In this document: positions 1-11,631 of the stretch, piece after piece
Layout of the letters: each line of letters opens with the position of its first letter
How positions within the stretch are numbered: the stretch's first letter is position 1
Source of the DNA: Thermaerobacter marianensis DSM 12885
Lineage (GTDB): Bacteria > Bacillota > Sulfobacillia > Thermaerobacterales > Thermaerobacteraceae
Direction: 5' to 3'
Length of the DNA: 64,000 nt
Assembly: GCF_000184705.1 (NCBI RefSeq)
Contig: NC_014831.1
Location: 2,356,001-2,420,000 of the forward strand
The notes under the pieces: model-generated
Databases searched by the model: none
What the model was told of the DNA's origin: nothing
Seen by the model: only the letters and a program-made list of their open reading frames with translations
Position numbers and translations under genes: made by a program

Positions 1-524
1 TTGTGTTCGACCAGATCGACCTCCAAGGCCCCGGGGCGGGCTTCGTCCCAGTCGTAGGTGGCCACGGGGATCTGGCTTTGCAGGAGCCCCGGTCGCGGAC
101 GAGGGAGCCGGCGGCGCGGCTTGGGCGAAGGCATCGTGGCAAGGCGCCGGGCCAGAGTGGCCCGGCTGATCTTCTGGAGGGCCTCGCGCACAGCGTCCGT
201 GAGGACGACTTCCCCGTGGGCGGCCAGGTGCTCGGCCATCGGCAGGAGGACCGGGTGAAGCCGTTCGGCGCAAGGGTAGTCCAGCGCTTCCCAGACCCGT
301 GCAATGACCGGCAAGGCGTCCAGGTAGCGCAGCGCCCGCTTGCGACGGCGCTTGGCCGGGGCCGGCGGCGTGGCCTGTCGGAGGACCCGGATCGCGTACT
401 TGCGGTGATACCCACAGACTTGCTGGACTTCGTTCAGGATCTCGGTGCATTCCCGGCGGGTTCGGGCCGCCCAATACCGTTCTCGCATGGTGGCGAGATA
501 CTCCCGGCGGCTGGCGAGCGACAT
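1..524 (-). CDS. Integrase-type transposase, N-terminal part, cut by window edge
   Basis: A frame opens at ATG 524 and runs off the left edge (174 codons visible). The start MSLASRREYLATMRERY, a helix-turn-helix-like region, and the late motif LLQSQIPVATYDWDEARPG followed by LEVDLVEH resemble the integrase-catalytic (rve) transposases of IS481-like or unclassified IS elements, in which the catalytic core begins at that point. The DDE residues lie outside the window. It reads leftward, away from the IS end at 538-602, as expected for an element whose 5' end is inside the window. Whether it is intact cannot be seen. Family call is from remembered motifs. Confidence 0.75.
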   Translation of the reverse strand, partial: MSLASRREYLATMRERYWAARTRRECTEILNEVQQVCGYHRKYAIRVLRQATPPAPAKRRRKRALRYLDALPVIARVWEALDYPCAERLHPVLLPMAEHLAAHGEVVLTDAVREALQKISRATLARRLATMPSPKPRRRLPRPRPGLLQSQIPVATYDWDEARPGALEVDLVEH

Positions 525-537
525 TGGCACAGCACGT

Positions 538-602
538 CCCTTCGGTAAGATTTCTCCGTGAGTGATCCGGGACCCCTTCGGTTACATTTTGCCTGAGTGA
601 TT
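538..602. repeat. Imperfect tandem repeats at the IS terminus
   Basis: Two similar blocks of about 28 bp lie just upstream of the transposase start: 538-565 and 574-601. Both begin CCTTCGGT and end around TGAGTGAT, with an ATTT core between. Paired terminal repeats are typical binding sites for transposases of this type. The element boundary is probably near 602; no target duplication can be checked because the other end is not in the window. Confidence 0.5.
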
Positions 603-750
603 GCGCCCAGTAGACCGCGACCCACCGATGACATAGAATGAAGGGACTCGTCGCGCGGCCGCCGGCTCGGGGCGAGGAACATGCGGTGCGGGGAGCACGC
701 CGGGAGTCGAGCCCGCCAGACCTGCGCTGCGAACGAAAGGACGCCGAGAC

Positions 751-2070
751 ATGCCGACGACGCCGGTACCACGGCGCCGCCGCCACGGATCCCCGGGGGG
801 CCTCCCGTCCTCCGCCGGATCCCACCCCAACGACCGAGATCCTCTCGCACCCGACGCAACGGCCGCGACTTCGCTTGAGCCAACTCTCCGGCCCTTGGGC
901 GACTACACCCGCACCTTGAAGCGCGTCTTGCCTCGCCACATCTTCCAGCCCGAGCCGTGGCGCATCCTCTGGTTACTCCCGCTGGTGGCCGTCGCCGTGG
1001 CGGGCATCGTCGCGGTCGCCCGGTTCGACCTGCCCTGGGGCATGGATCTCGCCCTGGCGATGGTCATCGGCCAAGCCTTCGCCAGCCTGGGCTTGTTCGG
1101 CCACGAGGTGCTGCACGGCAGCGTGGTGCGCACGCCGTGGCTGCGCAACCTGGCCGGCCAGATCTGTCTCTGGCCCTTCGCCGTCGGCCCACGGCTCTGG
1201 CGGCGCTGGCACAACGTCGAGCACCACGGCCATACCCAGGAGCACGGCGAGGACCCCGACGCCATGCACACCCTGGAGGAGTTCCACGCCCGCCCGGCCC
1301 TGCAGTACGTCTACCGCATCGCGCCGCCGGTGCGGGCGGTGCTGACGCTGCTCGCCCTCAGCGTGTGGTTCTCGCTGCACTCCGTCCAGATGCTGCGGCG
1401 CTTCCTGCCCGAGATGCCGCGCCGCGAGCGGCCGGTGGTGGTGGCCCAGTTCCTCCTGCCGGTGGCGAGCTGGGTCGCCCTGGGCGCCTGGATGGGGTTC
1501 GGTGACTGGGTGTTCGCCTACCTGGTGCCGCTGCTGGTCGCCAACTTCACCGTCATGAGCTACATCGTGACCAATCACCTGCTGAGCCCGCTGACGCCGG
1601 TCAACGATCCCCTGGCCAACAGCCTGTCGGTCACGGTCCCGAGGTGGGTCGACGTCCTGCACTTCAACTTCTCGCACCACACGGAGCACCACGTGTTCCC
1701 CAGCCTCAGCAGCAAGTACGCGCCGCTGGTCAAGCGGTGGTGCAAGACGCTGTGGCCGGATCGCTACCATGAGATGCCCCACTGGCGCGCCCTGTGGCTG
1801 GTGTGCACCACGCCCCGGGTGTACGAGCGGCCGACGGCCCTGATCGACCCCGTGCGGCAGCAGGTATACCCGGTTCTCGGCCACGGGCTCGAGCGGCTTG
1901 CCCGGCCCGGCGAACGCGCCGCGCAACCCGTGCCGGCCGGTTTGACCGTTCACGGCGAACATGCGCACGGTCGCCCCGGTCGCTCCGGTCGTCGCAGCGC
2001 TCCACCCGGTGCCGGCATTGGTGCTCTCAGGGACCGCGGCGGATGGGACCCCGGCCAGCCTGGGTGCTAG
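751..2070 (+). CDS. Membrane fatty acid desaturase
   Basis: Di-iron membrane desaturase of the FA_desaturase family, 439 residues. All three histidine boxes are visible: HEVLH at about residue 118, HNVEHHGH at about 154 and HHTEHH at about 309, with hydrophobic segments around 70-115 and 190-270. The family inserts double bonds into acyl chains, usually of membrane lipids, using O2 and an electron donor, which fits an aerobic thermophile. The start ATG 751 follows AAAGGA at about 9 nt. The last 65 or so residues are low-complexity and Arg/Gly-rich, outside the usual domain. Substrate and regiospecificity cannot be told. It stands alone, with no ferredoxin or reductase next to it. Confidence 0.85.
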   Translation: MPTTPVPRRRRHGSPGGLPSSAGSHPNDRDPLAPDATAATSLEPTLRPLGDYTRTLKRVLPRHIFQPEPWRILWLLPLVAVAVAGIVAVARFDLPWGMDLALAMVIGQAFASLGLFGHEVLHGSVVRTPWLRNLAGQICLWPFAVGPRLWRRWHNVEHHGHTQEHGEDPDAMHTLEEFHARPALQYVYRIAPPVRAVLTLLALSVWFSLHSVQMLRRFLPEMPRRERPVVVAQFLLPVASWVALGAWMGFGDWVFAYLVPLLVANFTVMSYIVTNHLLSPLTPVNDPLANSLSVTVPRWVDVLHFNFSHHTEHHVFPSLSSKYAPLVKRWCKTLWPDRYHEMPHWRALWLVCTTPRVYERPTALIDPVRQQVYPVLGHGLERLARPGERAAQPVPAGLTVHGEHAHGRPGRSGRRSAPPGAGIGALRDRGGWDPGQPGC

Positions 2071-2177
2071 TCGCCACACCCGACCCCGGGCGGAAGGCCG
2101 TGCGGAGAATGGCGTGAGCACGCAGCGACTTGCGGTCCATCAGTCAATCTGACGAGCCGGAGAAGCCTCCGGCGCAT

Positions 2178-2450
2178 CTATGGTCGATCGGGCAGCCGCA
2201 GGAGCCGCCGGGCCAGCTTCCGCGAATCGGTGAGCCTGTCCGGCAGCCGCAGGTAAAGGGCGACGTCCAGCACGACGAGAGCCAGCGCCAGGGCGAGGTA
2301 GCCCCAGCCGATGCGGTCGCGGACCAGAAGGGGCTTGAGCAGCACGAAGGCAAGGGCCAGCTGCAGCCGCACGACGAGGCCGAGTACCGCCCACTGGACG
2401 AGGGCGAGCATCACCGCAAGCGGCATCAAGAGCCGTTGTCGCAGGGTCAT
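2178..2450 (-). CDS. Small membrane protein of unknown function
   Basis: A 90-residue protein starting MTLRQRLLMPLAVML, with two hydrophobic segments at about 8-40 and 48-70 and a basic tail (RKLARRLLRLPDRP). Start ATG 2450 is preceded by GGGAGG at 8 nt, which argues for a real gene even though longer overlapping frames exist here. I do not recognise a family. It lies 275 nt downstream of the start-distal end of the FabK-like gene on the same strand. Confidence 0.55.
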   Translation of the reverse strand: MTLRQRLLMPLAVMLALVQWAVLGLVVRLQLALAFVLLKPLLVRDRIGWGYLALALALVVLDVALYLRLPDRLTDSRKLARRLLRLPDRP

Positions 2451-2725
2451 GCCAGGAACCTCCCGTCCCCCCCGCCTTCGACCGGTTGCGCCCCGCTCCG
2501 GGTCGTTGCCGGGAAGGGCTCGGTGACCGCTCGGCGACCGTCCTGCGCGTGCGTACCGGGTCGGCCACGTGCGCCCAGCGCACCGCACCCGGGCGCCGGA
2601 GGCCATGGGCCGCCACGGGCCACGGAAGGTGTGGGGCCACACGAAGTTCCCCCGCCCGGCTGCCCGGCGCGGAACGCCCCCAGGCAGGTGACCTTGCGCA
2701 CCTTCACCCCCTGCGGACCGCACCT

Positions 2726-3745
2726 TCACGCCCCTGCGGAACCCGCGCTCGGTTCCCGGCCGGCGAGGCGGCTGGCGGCCTCCCCCGCCGGCGTCTGAAG
2801 CCGCTCCGTGGCCTGGCGCAAGGCCGCGGCGGCCTCTTCCACGATGCGCCGGAGCAGCCGTTCCACCGTGGGGATGTCGCGGATCAGGCCCACCCCCTGG
2901 CCGGCCCACACGAAGCCTTCGTCCAGACGCCCCTCCAGGGCGGCCCGGGTGTTCGCCTTGCCCGAGATCAAGGGCAACAGCTCTTCCAGCCCGGCCCCCC
3001 GCGCCTCGGCCTCCAGGATCTTGTCCGGCCACGGCCCCCGCAGCGCGCGCCCCGGCCGGCCCAGGCTCCGCTCGATGACCACCGTGTCCGTCTCCCGGGC
3101 CTCCACCAGGGCCTGCTTGTAGGCGGGATGGGCCGGGCACTCCACCGTGGCCACGAAGCGCGTCCCCATCTCGATGCCGTCGGCACCCAGGACCAGGGCC
3201 GCAGCCAGGCCCCGGCCGTCGACGATGCCGCCGCTGGCCAGGACGGGGATCTTCACGCTCTCCACCACCCGCGGCACCAGGACCAGGGTACCGATGTCGT
3301 CCCGGCCGATGTGGCCGCCGCCTTCGACCCCCACGGCGATGACCGCGTCGGCGCCCAGCGCCTCGGCCTTCTGCGCCTGACGCACCCCGGCCACCAGCAC
3401 CATCTTGAGCACGGGGTGCCCCTCGAAGGCCTTGAAGAGCGGCTCGGGGTTGCCGCCGGTGACGCTGATGATCTCCACCCGCTCCTCGATGGTCACGCGG
3501 ACGAATTCGGACAGGTCCCGGTGCCCGATGGCAAAGTTGACTCCGAAGGGCCGGTCCGTCCGCGCCCGGACGCGCCGGATCTCTTCCCGCAGGACCTCGG
3601 GCGATTCCATGGTGGCCGCCGTCAGCTGGCCGAGGCCACCGGCAGCCGAGACGGCGGCGCAGAGCTCGCTGCGCGCCAGGTACGCGAGGCCGCCCTGGAC
3701 GATGGGTAGTTCGACCCCAAAGCGTTCGGTGAAGCGGGTCCGCAA
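2726..3745 (-). CDS. Nitronate monooxygenase / FabK-like flavoprotein
   Basis: FMN-dependent TIM-barrel enzyme, 339 residues, of the family that includes 2-nitropropane dioxygenase and enoyl-ACP reductase FabK. Visible motifs are PIVQGGLAYLAR at the N-terminus, FGVNFAIG, the GVEGGGHIGRDD block with the family's GGH, then ASGGIVDGRGLAAAL and GADGIEMGTRFVAT, which form the flavin phosphate site. I chose TTG 3745 because GGGAGGGG sits 9 nt upstream; the frame stays open another 143 codons, but that stretch is low-complexity. Family members act either on nitronates or in fatty acid synthesis. Context (desaturase nearby) does not decide between them. Confidence 0.82.
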   Translation of the reverse strand: MRTRFTERFGVELPIVQGGLAYLARSELCAAVSAAGGLGQLTAATMESPEVLREEIRRVRARTDRPFGVNFAIGHRDLSEFVRVTIEERVEIISVTGGNPEPLFKAFEGHPVLKMVLVAGVRQAQKAEALGADAVIAVGVEGGGHIGRDDIGTLVLVPRVVESVKIPVLASGGIVDGRGLAAALVLGADGIEMGTRFVATVECPAHPAYKQALVEARETDTVVIERSLGRPGRALRGPWPDKILEAEARGAGLEELLPLISGKANTRAALEGRLDEGFVWAGQGVGLIRDIPTVERLLRRIVEEAAAALRQATERLQTPAGEAASRLAGREPSAGSAGA

Positions 3746-4194
3746 CGGGTCACACCCCTCCCGGTTGACGGTTCGCACATCCGGCCGGGCCGTCTCGGCG
3801 CGCCGAGCCGCCTGGGCCCGCCGGAAAAGGTTCCGTGTCCGGGCTGCCGATTCCTTGCCCGGCTTCCGTGCGCTACCCTGTTCCTGGCGGCGCAACCCCG
3901 TTCCGTGGGGACGAACGCGGCCACCGCGTCGGCCGGCACGCCGCGCCAGGAGGTACGCTGACGCGGCGGACACGCCGCGCCGGCCGGACCGGCCCACGGG
4001 CTGTCGCGCCCCGGCCGTTCCGACGCCCCGCGGGCCAGCTTCGACGGGGCCCCACCAGGCTCCGGGTCCACGGCCCCTTGGTCGGCCCGCGCCGGATCCT
4101 TCGGCCGAGGGGCTGCCCGGGCGCGATCCGCCCCGGACGCCACCGGTCCGCGTGGGGAGAACGGCGGACGCCACGGGCCAGGGAGGGTGAACCG
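3746..4194. other. Divergent intergenic region, 449 bp
   Basis: Separates the FabK-like gene (leftward) from the MidA-like gene (rightward). It is very GC-rich and open in several frames, but none has a recognisable protein. Only the two ribosome sites at its ends are convincing. No promoter could be picked with confidence. Confidence 0.4.
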
Positions 4195-5688
4195 ATGCCG
4201 GGGAACCCCGAACTCGTGCGGCTGATCCACGACGAGATCCGGCGCCACGGCGCCATCCCCTTCGCCCGGTACATGGACCTGGCCCTCCACCACCCCGAGT
4301 ACGGCTACTACGCCCAGGAGCGGCCGCTGATCGGACGGGAAGGGGACTTCCTCACCTCACCCTCCTTCCACCCCGCCTTCGGGCGCACCGTGTGGCGGCA
4401 GGTGCGGGAGATGCTGGAACTCCTGGGATTCCGGCCGCGGCTCCGGCCCGAGCCCGCGCCGTGGGCACGGGTTGGGGCAGCGGACACCCCGAGCCCCTCG
4501 GGGAAGGAGGGCGCGGGACCCGACGCGCTGGGATTGAACGGCGGGGCGGGTGGGGAGCCGAGCGTCCAGGGGGGTGGGGGGCTGAGCGCGGCAAGGGCGC
4601 CGCGGGATGGGCGAGCCTCGCCGGGGATCATCAACGCTCGGCTCGCCGGCCCCCGGCGGCCTCGCCCCCCTGCCCGCATCCTGGAGATCGGCGCCGGCGG
4701 GGGTCACCTGGCGCGGGACCTGTTGCTGGCGGCCCGGGCCGACGGCTACGGTCCCGGCAGCCTGGAGTACGTCATCGTCGACGAGAGCCGGCGCCTCCAG
4801 GAGCGGCAGCGGGAGTTGATCACCGCCGCCTGGCCCCAGGCGCCCGTGCGCTGGGTGCCGCGGGTGGAACAGGCCGGCCCCGTCCATGTGGTCCTGATGA
4901 ACGAGCTGATGAGTGCCTTTCCGGTGCACCGCCTGGTGTGGAAACCGGCCGCTGCCACCGGCGAGGCGGGACCAGGGCGGCTAGGCCGCAGCGGGAATCG
5001 CCGCCCGCTGGGCGAGTGGCGGGAGCTCTACGTCACGGTGCAGGAGGGCCGGTTCGTCCAGGTGGAGGGGCCGGTCAGCGAGCCGCGGGCCCTTGAGATC
5101 CTGCGCGACGAGGGAATCGAGCCGCGCCCGGGCCAGATCGTCGACGTCAACGTGGGGGCGGGGGACATGTTGCGGGCCATCGCGGCCACCCTGGCCCGCC
5201 GGGCCTTCGTGATCACCGTCGACTACGGTGGACCGGCGGAGATGGTGTACAGCCCCCAGCGGCCCCGGGGCACCGTCCGCGGCTACTACCGGCAGCAGGT
5301 CCTTGACGACCCCTTCGCCCGCCCGGGCGAGCAGGATATCACCGCCGACCTGGACTTCACCTACCTGCAGCGGCTGGGGCGCCGCCTGGGCCTCCGGGAT
5401 CTGGGCCTGCTGCCCCAGGAGGCGTTCCTCCTGAACCTGGGGATCGAGGAGGCCGAGGCCCTGCCGCTGGCCCGGCGGGCGTGGCAGGGGGACCTGGAGG
5501 CGGACCAGGAGCTGCAGCGGGTGTACGCCCTCTATGCCCCCGAGGGCCTGGGCGAGTCCTTCTGGGTGCTGGTGCAGGCCAAAGGCTTCCGGTGGCGGCC
5601 GCCGCGGCTGCGGGGGCTCCGCTACCCCTGGCCCGCACCTGCATCGCTCAGAGAGCTGCTGACCAAGGCACGAGAGTCACAAAGGTAG
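4195..5688 (+). CDS. MidA/DUF185-type SAM-dependent methyltransferase
   Basis: 497 residues. The N-terminus HHPEYGYYAQ plus IGREGDFLTSP, then motif I ILEIGAGGGHLARDLL, NELMSAFPVHR and ITVDYGG match the MidA/NDUFAF7 family. Mitochondrial members methylate an arginine of complex I subunit NDUFS2; in bacteria the substrate is generally unknown. Start ATG 4195 follows GGGAGGGTGA. A Gly/Ala/Pro-rich insert of about 75 residues (roughly 83-160) sits between the N-terminal part and motif I, longer than in the family as I know it. There is a second smaller insert near residue 250. Confidence 0.85.
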   Translation: MPGNPELVRLIHDEIRRHGAIPFARYMDLALHHPEYGYYAQERPLIGREGDFLTSPSFHPAFGRTVWRQVREMLELLGFRPRLRPEPAPWARVGAADTPSPSGKEGAGPDALGLNGGAGGEPSVQGGGGLSAARAPRDGRASPGIINARLAGPRRPRPPARILEIGAGGGHLARDLLLAARADGYGPGSLEYVIVDESRRLQERQRELITAAWPQAPVRWVPRVEQAGPVHVVLMNELMSAFPVHRLVWKPAAATGEAGPGRLGRSGNRRPLGEWRELYVTVQEGRFVQVEGPVSEPRALEILRDEGIEPRPGQIVDVNVGAGDMLRAIAATLARRAFVITVDYGGPAEMVYSPQRPRGTVRGYYRQQVLDDPFARPGEQDITADLDFTYLQRLGRRLGLRDLGLLPQEAFLLNLGIEEAEALPLARRAWQGDLEADQELQRVYALYAPEGLGESFWVLVQAKGFRWRPPRLRGLRYPWPAPASLRELLTKARESQR

Positions 5689-5862
5689 AATCATAACCGC
5701 TGAACCGTGGCCGGGCCTGTACCCGTTCCGTCGAGGATGCGCCGTGTTATGATTCATCGTGCAGGGAGACCAATTGCCACTCAACTCCATATCCCTCATT
5801 CGTCGGACCGCTTCTTCTCTCGAACCGGTGGATAAGGCCCTCTCCGCAGAAGGGGGATCGAC

Positions 5863-7710
5863 GTGAGGATCGTCCATCGACCCCGCGATATTGACGCAAG
5901 GACCCGAACCATTCGGGAATTGCTCGCTCGGCAGAAATACACCATTGACTATTACCAGCGGGAATATAAATGGCAAACGAAACACGTCGTCGAACTTCTT
6001 GACGATCTTGCAAACCGATTCCTTGAATTCTACGACGAAGGACATGAACGGATCGCTGTCTCCGATTACGGTCCATATTTTCTGGGATCCATCATCGTGA
6101 GTAACCGACAAGGGAAGAAGGTCATCGTCGATGGTCAACAGCGGTTGACCACTATCACACTCCTTCTCATCTATCTTCGCCATCACCTCGACGATGAAGA
6201 CCAGAAGTCGGCCATCGCAGAGATGATTTATTCGCAAAAGTACGGGAAAAAGTCCCTCAATCTTGACATCACCGACCGTGTCGAATGCATCAATCGTTTG
6301 TTACATCATGGGCAGTATCGTCCACCGGATGACGCACCTGAATCCATCATCAACCTCGCGGATCGCTATTCCGACATCGTGGAACACTTTCCAGATGCAT
6401 TACGTGGGAAGGCCCTTCCCTACTTCGCCGACTGGCTTATGGAAAACGTGTATCTGGTCGAAATCACTGCCTACTCGGACGACGACGCCTACACCATCTT
6501 CGAGACCATGAACGACCGTGGCCTATCCCTGTCACCGACCGACATGCTCAAGGGATATCTTCTGTCCAACATCAGTAGTCCAGACGAACGAGGTCGGGTT
6601 GAAAAGATATGGCAAGGTCGCATCCATTCCTTACGGGGACTCGGGAAGGACGAGGATGCTGACGCTATCAAAGCCTGGCTCCGAGCCCAGTATGCTGAAA
6701 CGATTCGCGAGCGCCGGCGAGACTCCAAACCACAAGATTTCGAGCGAATCGGAACGGAGTTTCATCGTTGGATTCGCGAACACGAGGGTCACCTTGGGTT
6801 GAGAAGCAGTCAAGATTTCACTCGTTTTGTGGAAATAAACTTTTCCTACTACACAATGTGGTATGCGAGGCTTCGCGAGGCGTCCCAGAAACGGCAACCC
6901 GGTCTGGAAGCGGTGCACTACAACGCAGAGCATAATTTCACATTACAGTATCCGGTCCTTCTAGCTGCGCTTCGGGTTGACGACGATGAGGTTACCGCCC
7001 TGAGAAAGCTACGGGTTGTGGCAACTTACCTCGACATCCTACTCCATCGTCGCATTTGGAATTTTAGAGCCATTGACTATTCTACAATGCAATACCGGAT
7101 GTTCCAGCTCGTCAAGGATATTCGTGGCAGGGATGTGGGGGAACTCGTTTCCATTCTCAAGCAACGACTTAAGACGGAACCAGATTTCAGAGATACGCCT
7201 CACTTCCGATTGCACGGGCAAAATGGTCCCCAAGTCCATCGAATCCTCGCTCGGCTGACTGATTACGTGGAGACAGGCAGCGGCCAAACGTCGGATTACG
7301 AAAAGTATGCTCGCCGCGGGCGTCACGGCTATGAGATCGAACACATTTGGGCTGATGAACCCGTGCGTCATCAAGACGAATTTACCCATGAAAGCGAATT
7401 CCGGGAGTATCGGAACCGCATTGGTGGACTCTTGTTGTTACCCAAGAGTTTCAATGCCAGTTACGGAAATCTCCCCTATTCGCAAAAGCGACGATACTAT
7501 CTCAGCCAAAATCTTCTCGCACGCAGCCTCCATGAGCAGACGTATGAACGAAATCCCGGCTTTTTGCGTTTCATCCAGCAGACCGGATTACCCTTCCGCC
7601 CTCACCCCGATTTCAAAAAGGCGGACCTAGATGCACGCCAGGAACTCTATCTGCGACTGGCCGAGCAGATCTGGTCTCCAGACCGGTTGGACCAGGTGGC
7701 CCAGGTGTAA
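5863..7710 (+). CDS. GmrSD-type restriction endonuclease (DUF262 plus DUF1524-like HNH)
   Basis: 615 residues. The N-terminal DUF262/GmrS part shows IDYYQREYKW (28-37), VDGQQRLTT (89-97) and FETMNDRGLSLSPTDMLKG, the NTP-using ParB/sulfiredoxin-like fold of modification-dependent (type IV) enzymes. The C-terminal GmrD/DUF1524 part shows EIEHIWAD near 490-497 and then NRIGGLLLLPKSFN, the HNH-like nuclease. The family cleaves modified phage DNA, for example glucosylated hydroxymethylcytosine. GTG 5863 follows AAGGGGG. Base composition is close to half GC, far below the flanking genes, so it looks horizontally acquired. No methyltransferase or other defence gene sits beside it. Confidence 0.85.
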   Translation: MRIVHRPRDIDARTRTIRELLARQKYTIDYYQREYKWQTKHVVELLDDLANRFLEFYDEGHERIAVSDYGPYFLGSIIVSNRQGKKVIVDGQQRLTTITLLLIYLRHHLDDEDQKSAIAEMIYSQKYGKKSLNLDITDRVECINRLLHHGQYRPPDDAPESIINLADRYSDIVEHFPDALRGKALPYFADWLMENVYLVEITAYSDDDAYTIFETMNDRGLSLSPTDMLKGYLLSNISSPDERGRVEKIWQGRIHSLRGLGKDEDADAIKAWLRAQYAETIRERRRDSKPQDFERIGTEFHRWIREHEGHLGLRSSQDFTRFVEINFSYYTMWYARLREASQKRQPGLEAVHYNAEHNFTLQYPVLLAALRVDDDEVTALRKLRVVATYLDILLHRRIWNFRAIDYSTMQYRMFQLVKDIRGRDVGELVSILKQRLKTEPDFRDTPHFRLHGQNGPQVHRILARLTDYVETGSGQTSDYEKYARRGRHGYEIEHIWADEPVRHQDEFTHESEFREYRNRIGGLLLLPKSFNASYGNLPYSQKRRYYLSQNLLARSLHEQTYERNPGFLRFIQQTGLPFRPHPDFKKADLDARQELYLRLAEQIWSPDRLDQVAQV

Positions 7711-7780
7711 TCTTTAACCCGGTGCGAAAACGGCGGTCATTCGGAGCACGACGAACGCGCTGGGAAGATGATCGTGGGGG

Positions 7781-9997
<2,217 letters not shown>

Positions 9998-10342
9998 GGG
10001 TCGGCCTCCCTTCGGGGCGCGGGGGCTTCGGGGCTGCGGGGTCGCGGTGGCGCTGGCCCCATCCTACCATACGGAAGGCGGGTGCGCCGTCACCGTCCCT
10101 GCCGCCCCGTCCCCCGTGGACGGTCCCGGCGTGGACGATCCTGCCCGCGGCGCGGCACCCCCGACAGGACTTCGGCGGCCCGGCGCGAAGTAGGCCATGG
10201 CACGCCCGGCACGGGGGCTCGCGGTTCCGTGACCTCCCAGGGACCTCCGTTCCCCGCGGGACGGCCGTGGCCGGTGGGTCCGGCCCGGGTGCCGTGCCGG
10301 GCGGCGCCGGGCAACACCGGGGGAACGGGGGAGGGAGGGACA
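9998..10342. other. Divergent intergenic region, 345 bp
   Basis: Lies between the DUF255 gene and the DUF4870 gene, which point away from each other, so it must hold both promoters. I see no AT-rich -10 element that stands out and no gene. Confidence 0.35.
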
Positions 10343-10792
10343 GTGGACGACACTTCGGCGAACCACGCCCGCAGTTGGGCGGTGGCCTGCCACCTGGCGG
10401 CCCTGGCCGGGTTCTGGATCCCCTTGGGCAACCTGCTGGGGCCCCTGGTGCTCTGGCTCGTCAAGCGGAACGACCACCCCTTCATCGACCGGCAGGGCAA
10501 GGAAGCGCTCAACTTCCAGATCAGCGTCACCCTGTACGCCGTGGTCTTGATCGTCTTGGCCGTCTTCCTTCTGATCCCCGTTGGCATGCTGGACGTGGTC
10601 TTCGGGCCGGTGGAGGGTCCGGGGTTCATCGACGCAGGCCCGCGGATCACCGCCTTCCTCCTGGTCCTGCTGCTCGTCCTGCTGGGGGGCGCGGCCACGG
10701 TGGGATGGCTCGTGCTGGTCGTGGTGGCCGCCGTGCGGGCCAGCCGGGGCGAGGATTACCGCTACCCGCTCACCCTGCGCCTGGTGCGATAA
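10343..10792 (+). CDS. DUF4870 family membrane protein
   Basis: 149 residues with three or four hydrophobic segments. The N-terminus SWAVACHLAALAGFWIPLGNLL followed by the motif HPFIDRQGKEALNFQISV is diagnostic of DUF4870/Tic20-like small membrane proteins, whose bacterial role is unknown. Start GTG 10343 follows GGAGGGA with a short spacer. It ends just before a 10-bp hairpin. Confidence 0.8.
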   Translation: MDDTSANHARSWAVACHLAALAGFWIPLGNLLGPLVLWLVKRNDHPFIDRQGKEALNFQISVTLYAVVLIVLAVFLLIPVGMLDVVFGPVEGPGFIDAGPRITAFLLVLLLVLLGGAATVGWLVLVVVAAVRASRGEDYRYPLTLRLVR

Positions 10793-10797
10793 AGAAC

Positions 10798-10832
10798 CCC
10801 CTGGGGCCTGGTCCGTTCCCGCGCCCCAGGGG
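10798..10832. terminator. Hairpin between convergent genes
   Basis: CCCCTGGGGC (10798-10807) pairs perfectly with GCCCCAGGGG (10823-10832) around a 15-nt loop, immediately after the DUF4870 stop. There is no T-run, so a terminator role is inferred from position only. Confidence 0.45.
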
Positions 10833-10986
10833 TGGTGGACGACGGGAGAAACGCGGCGCCGCCGGCCGGGCGGCGCCTTCGCCTCTCCTTCGCGTCCGTT
10901 CTCCCGCACCCGGGCCGGGAGCGGGCGGGGCGGGGACACGGCGGACCCGCCGCCGGACCGCCGGCGCGGGCCGCCCCTGACGCCGG

Positions 10987-11559
10987 CTACCGGGTCACGG
11001 GCGCGCCTGCGGGGAGCAGGTACCGCTCCAGCACCGGCCGCCAGTCGTCGGGGATGGGTTGCGGCCGGCCGTTGGCGCCCACGTGGACGGCCACCACCCG
11101 GCCGCGAGCCAGCTCCTCCCCGTCCGGCAGCCGCACCACCCGGTGACCGAAGGTCATGCTGGTGCGACCGAGGGCCTCGATCCAGGTCTGGACCTCGAGG
11201 CGGTCGTCGAACCGGGCCGAAGCCCGGTAGTCGCACTCGGCGTGGGCGACCACCAGCGCCCCGATGCCCCCGCCGCGCTCGGCATCCCTCAGCGTGTCCC
11301 TGGCCGCGTCGCCTGCCGCACCGTGGGCCGCCGGCGCCGCTCCGGCCCCGCCTTGCCGCCTGCCGCCGGCCCGGTCCGCGGCCGCCGCGGCCGGTTCGTC
11401 CGGGTCCCGAGCCCCACGGGCCTCCCGCAGCAGGTCGACCCGTCCCACCTCGAAGTACACGAAGTAATTTCCGTAATACACGACCCCCTGCGCGTCCGTT
11501 TCGGCGAAGCGAACCCGCAGGGGAGAACGCACGATTCTCGGTTCGCTGTCCTGTGGCAT
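10987..11559 (-). CDS. YbgC-like acyl-CoA thioesterase (hotdog fold)
   Basis: About 190 residues. The 4HBT signature VRFAETDAQGVVYYGNYFVYFEVGR (N-terminal third) carries the catalytic Asp of DxxGxVYYxNY, and the C-terminal half VAHAECDYRASARFDDRL completes the hotdog fold. The family hydrolyses short-chain or aromatic acyl-CoAs. ATG 11559 is chosen because GGGAGA lies 7 nt upstream; ATG 11574 is the alternative. An Ala/Gly-rich insert of about 45 residues separates the two halves and is absent from typical 130-140-residue members. It is followed at 11632 by a co-oriented MIP18-type gene on its upstream side. Confidence 0.8.
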   Translation of the reverse strand: MPQDSEPRIVRSPLRVRFAETDAQGVVYYGNYFVYFEVGRVDLLREARGARDPDEPAAAAADRAGGRRQGGAGAAPAAHGAAGDAARDTLRDAERGGGIGALVVAHAECDYRASARFDDRLEVQTWIEALGRTSMTFGHRVVRLPDGEELARGRVVAVHVGANGRPQPIPDDWRPVLERYLLPAGAPVTR

Positions 11560-11631
11560 CCAGCGATCTCCCATTCGCAGCAGGGTGATGTCCTTCCCGC
11601 CAGGCGGGCCGGCCGCCGCCGAGCCCAGGGA

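Noticed and set aside
5751-5837. A 28-codon frame just before the restriction gene
   Set aside because: No ribosome site and no resemblance to anything; probably leader sequence.
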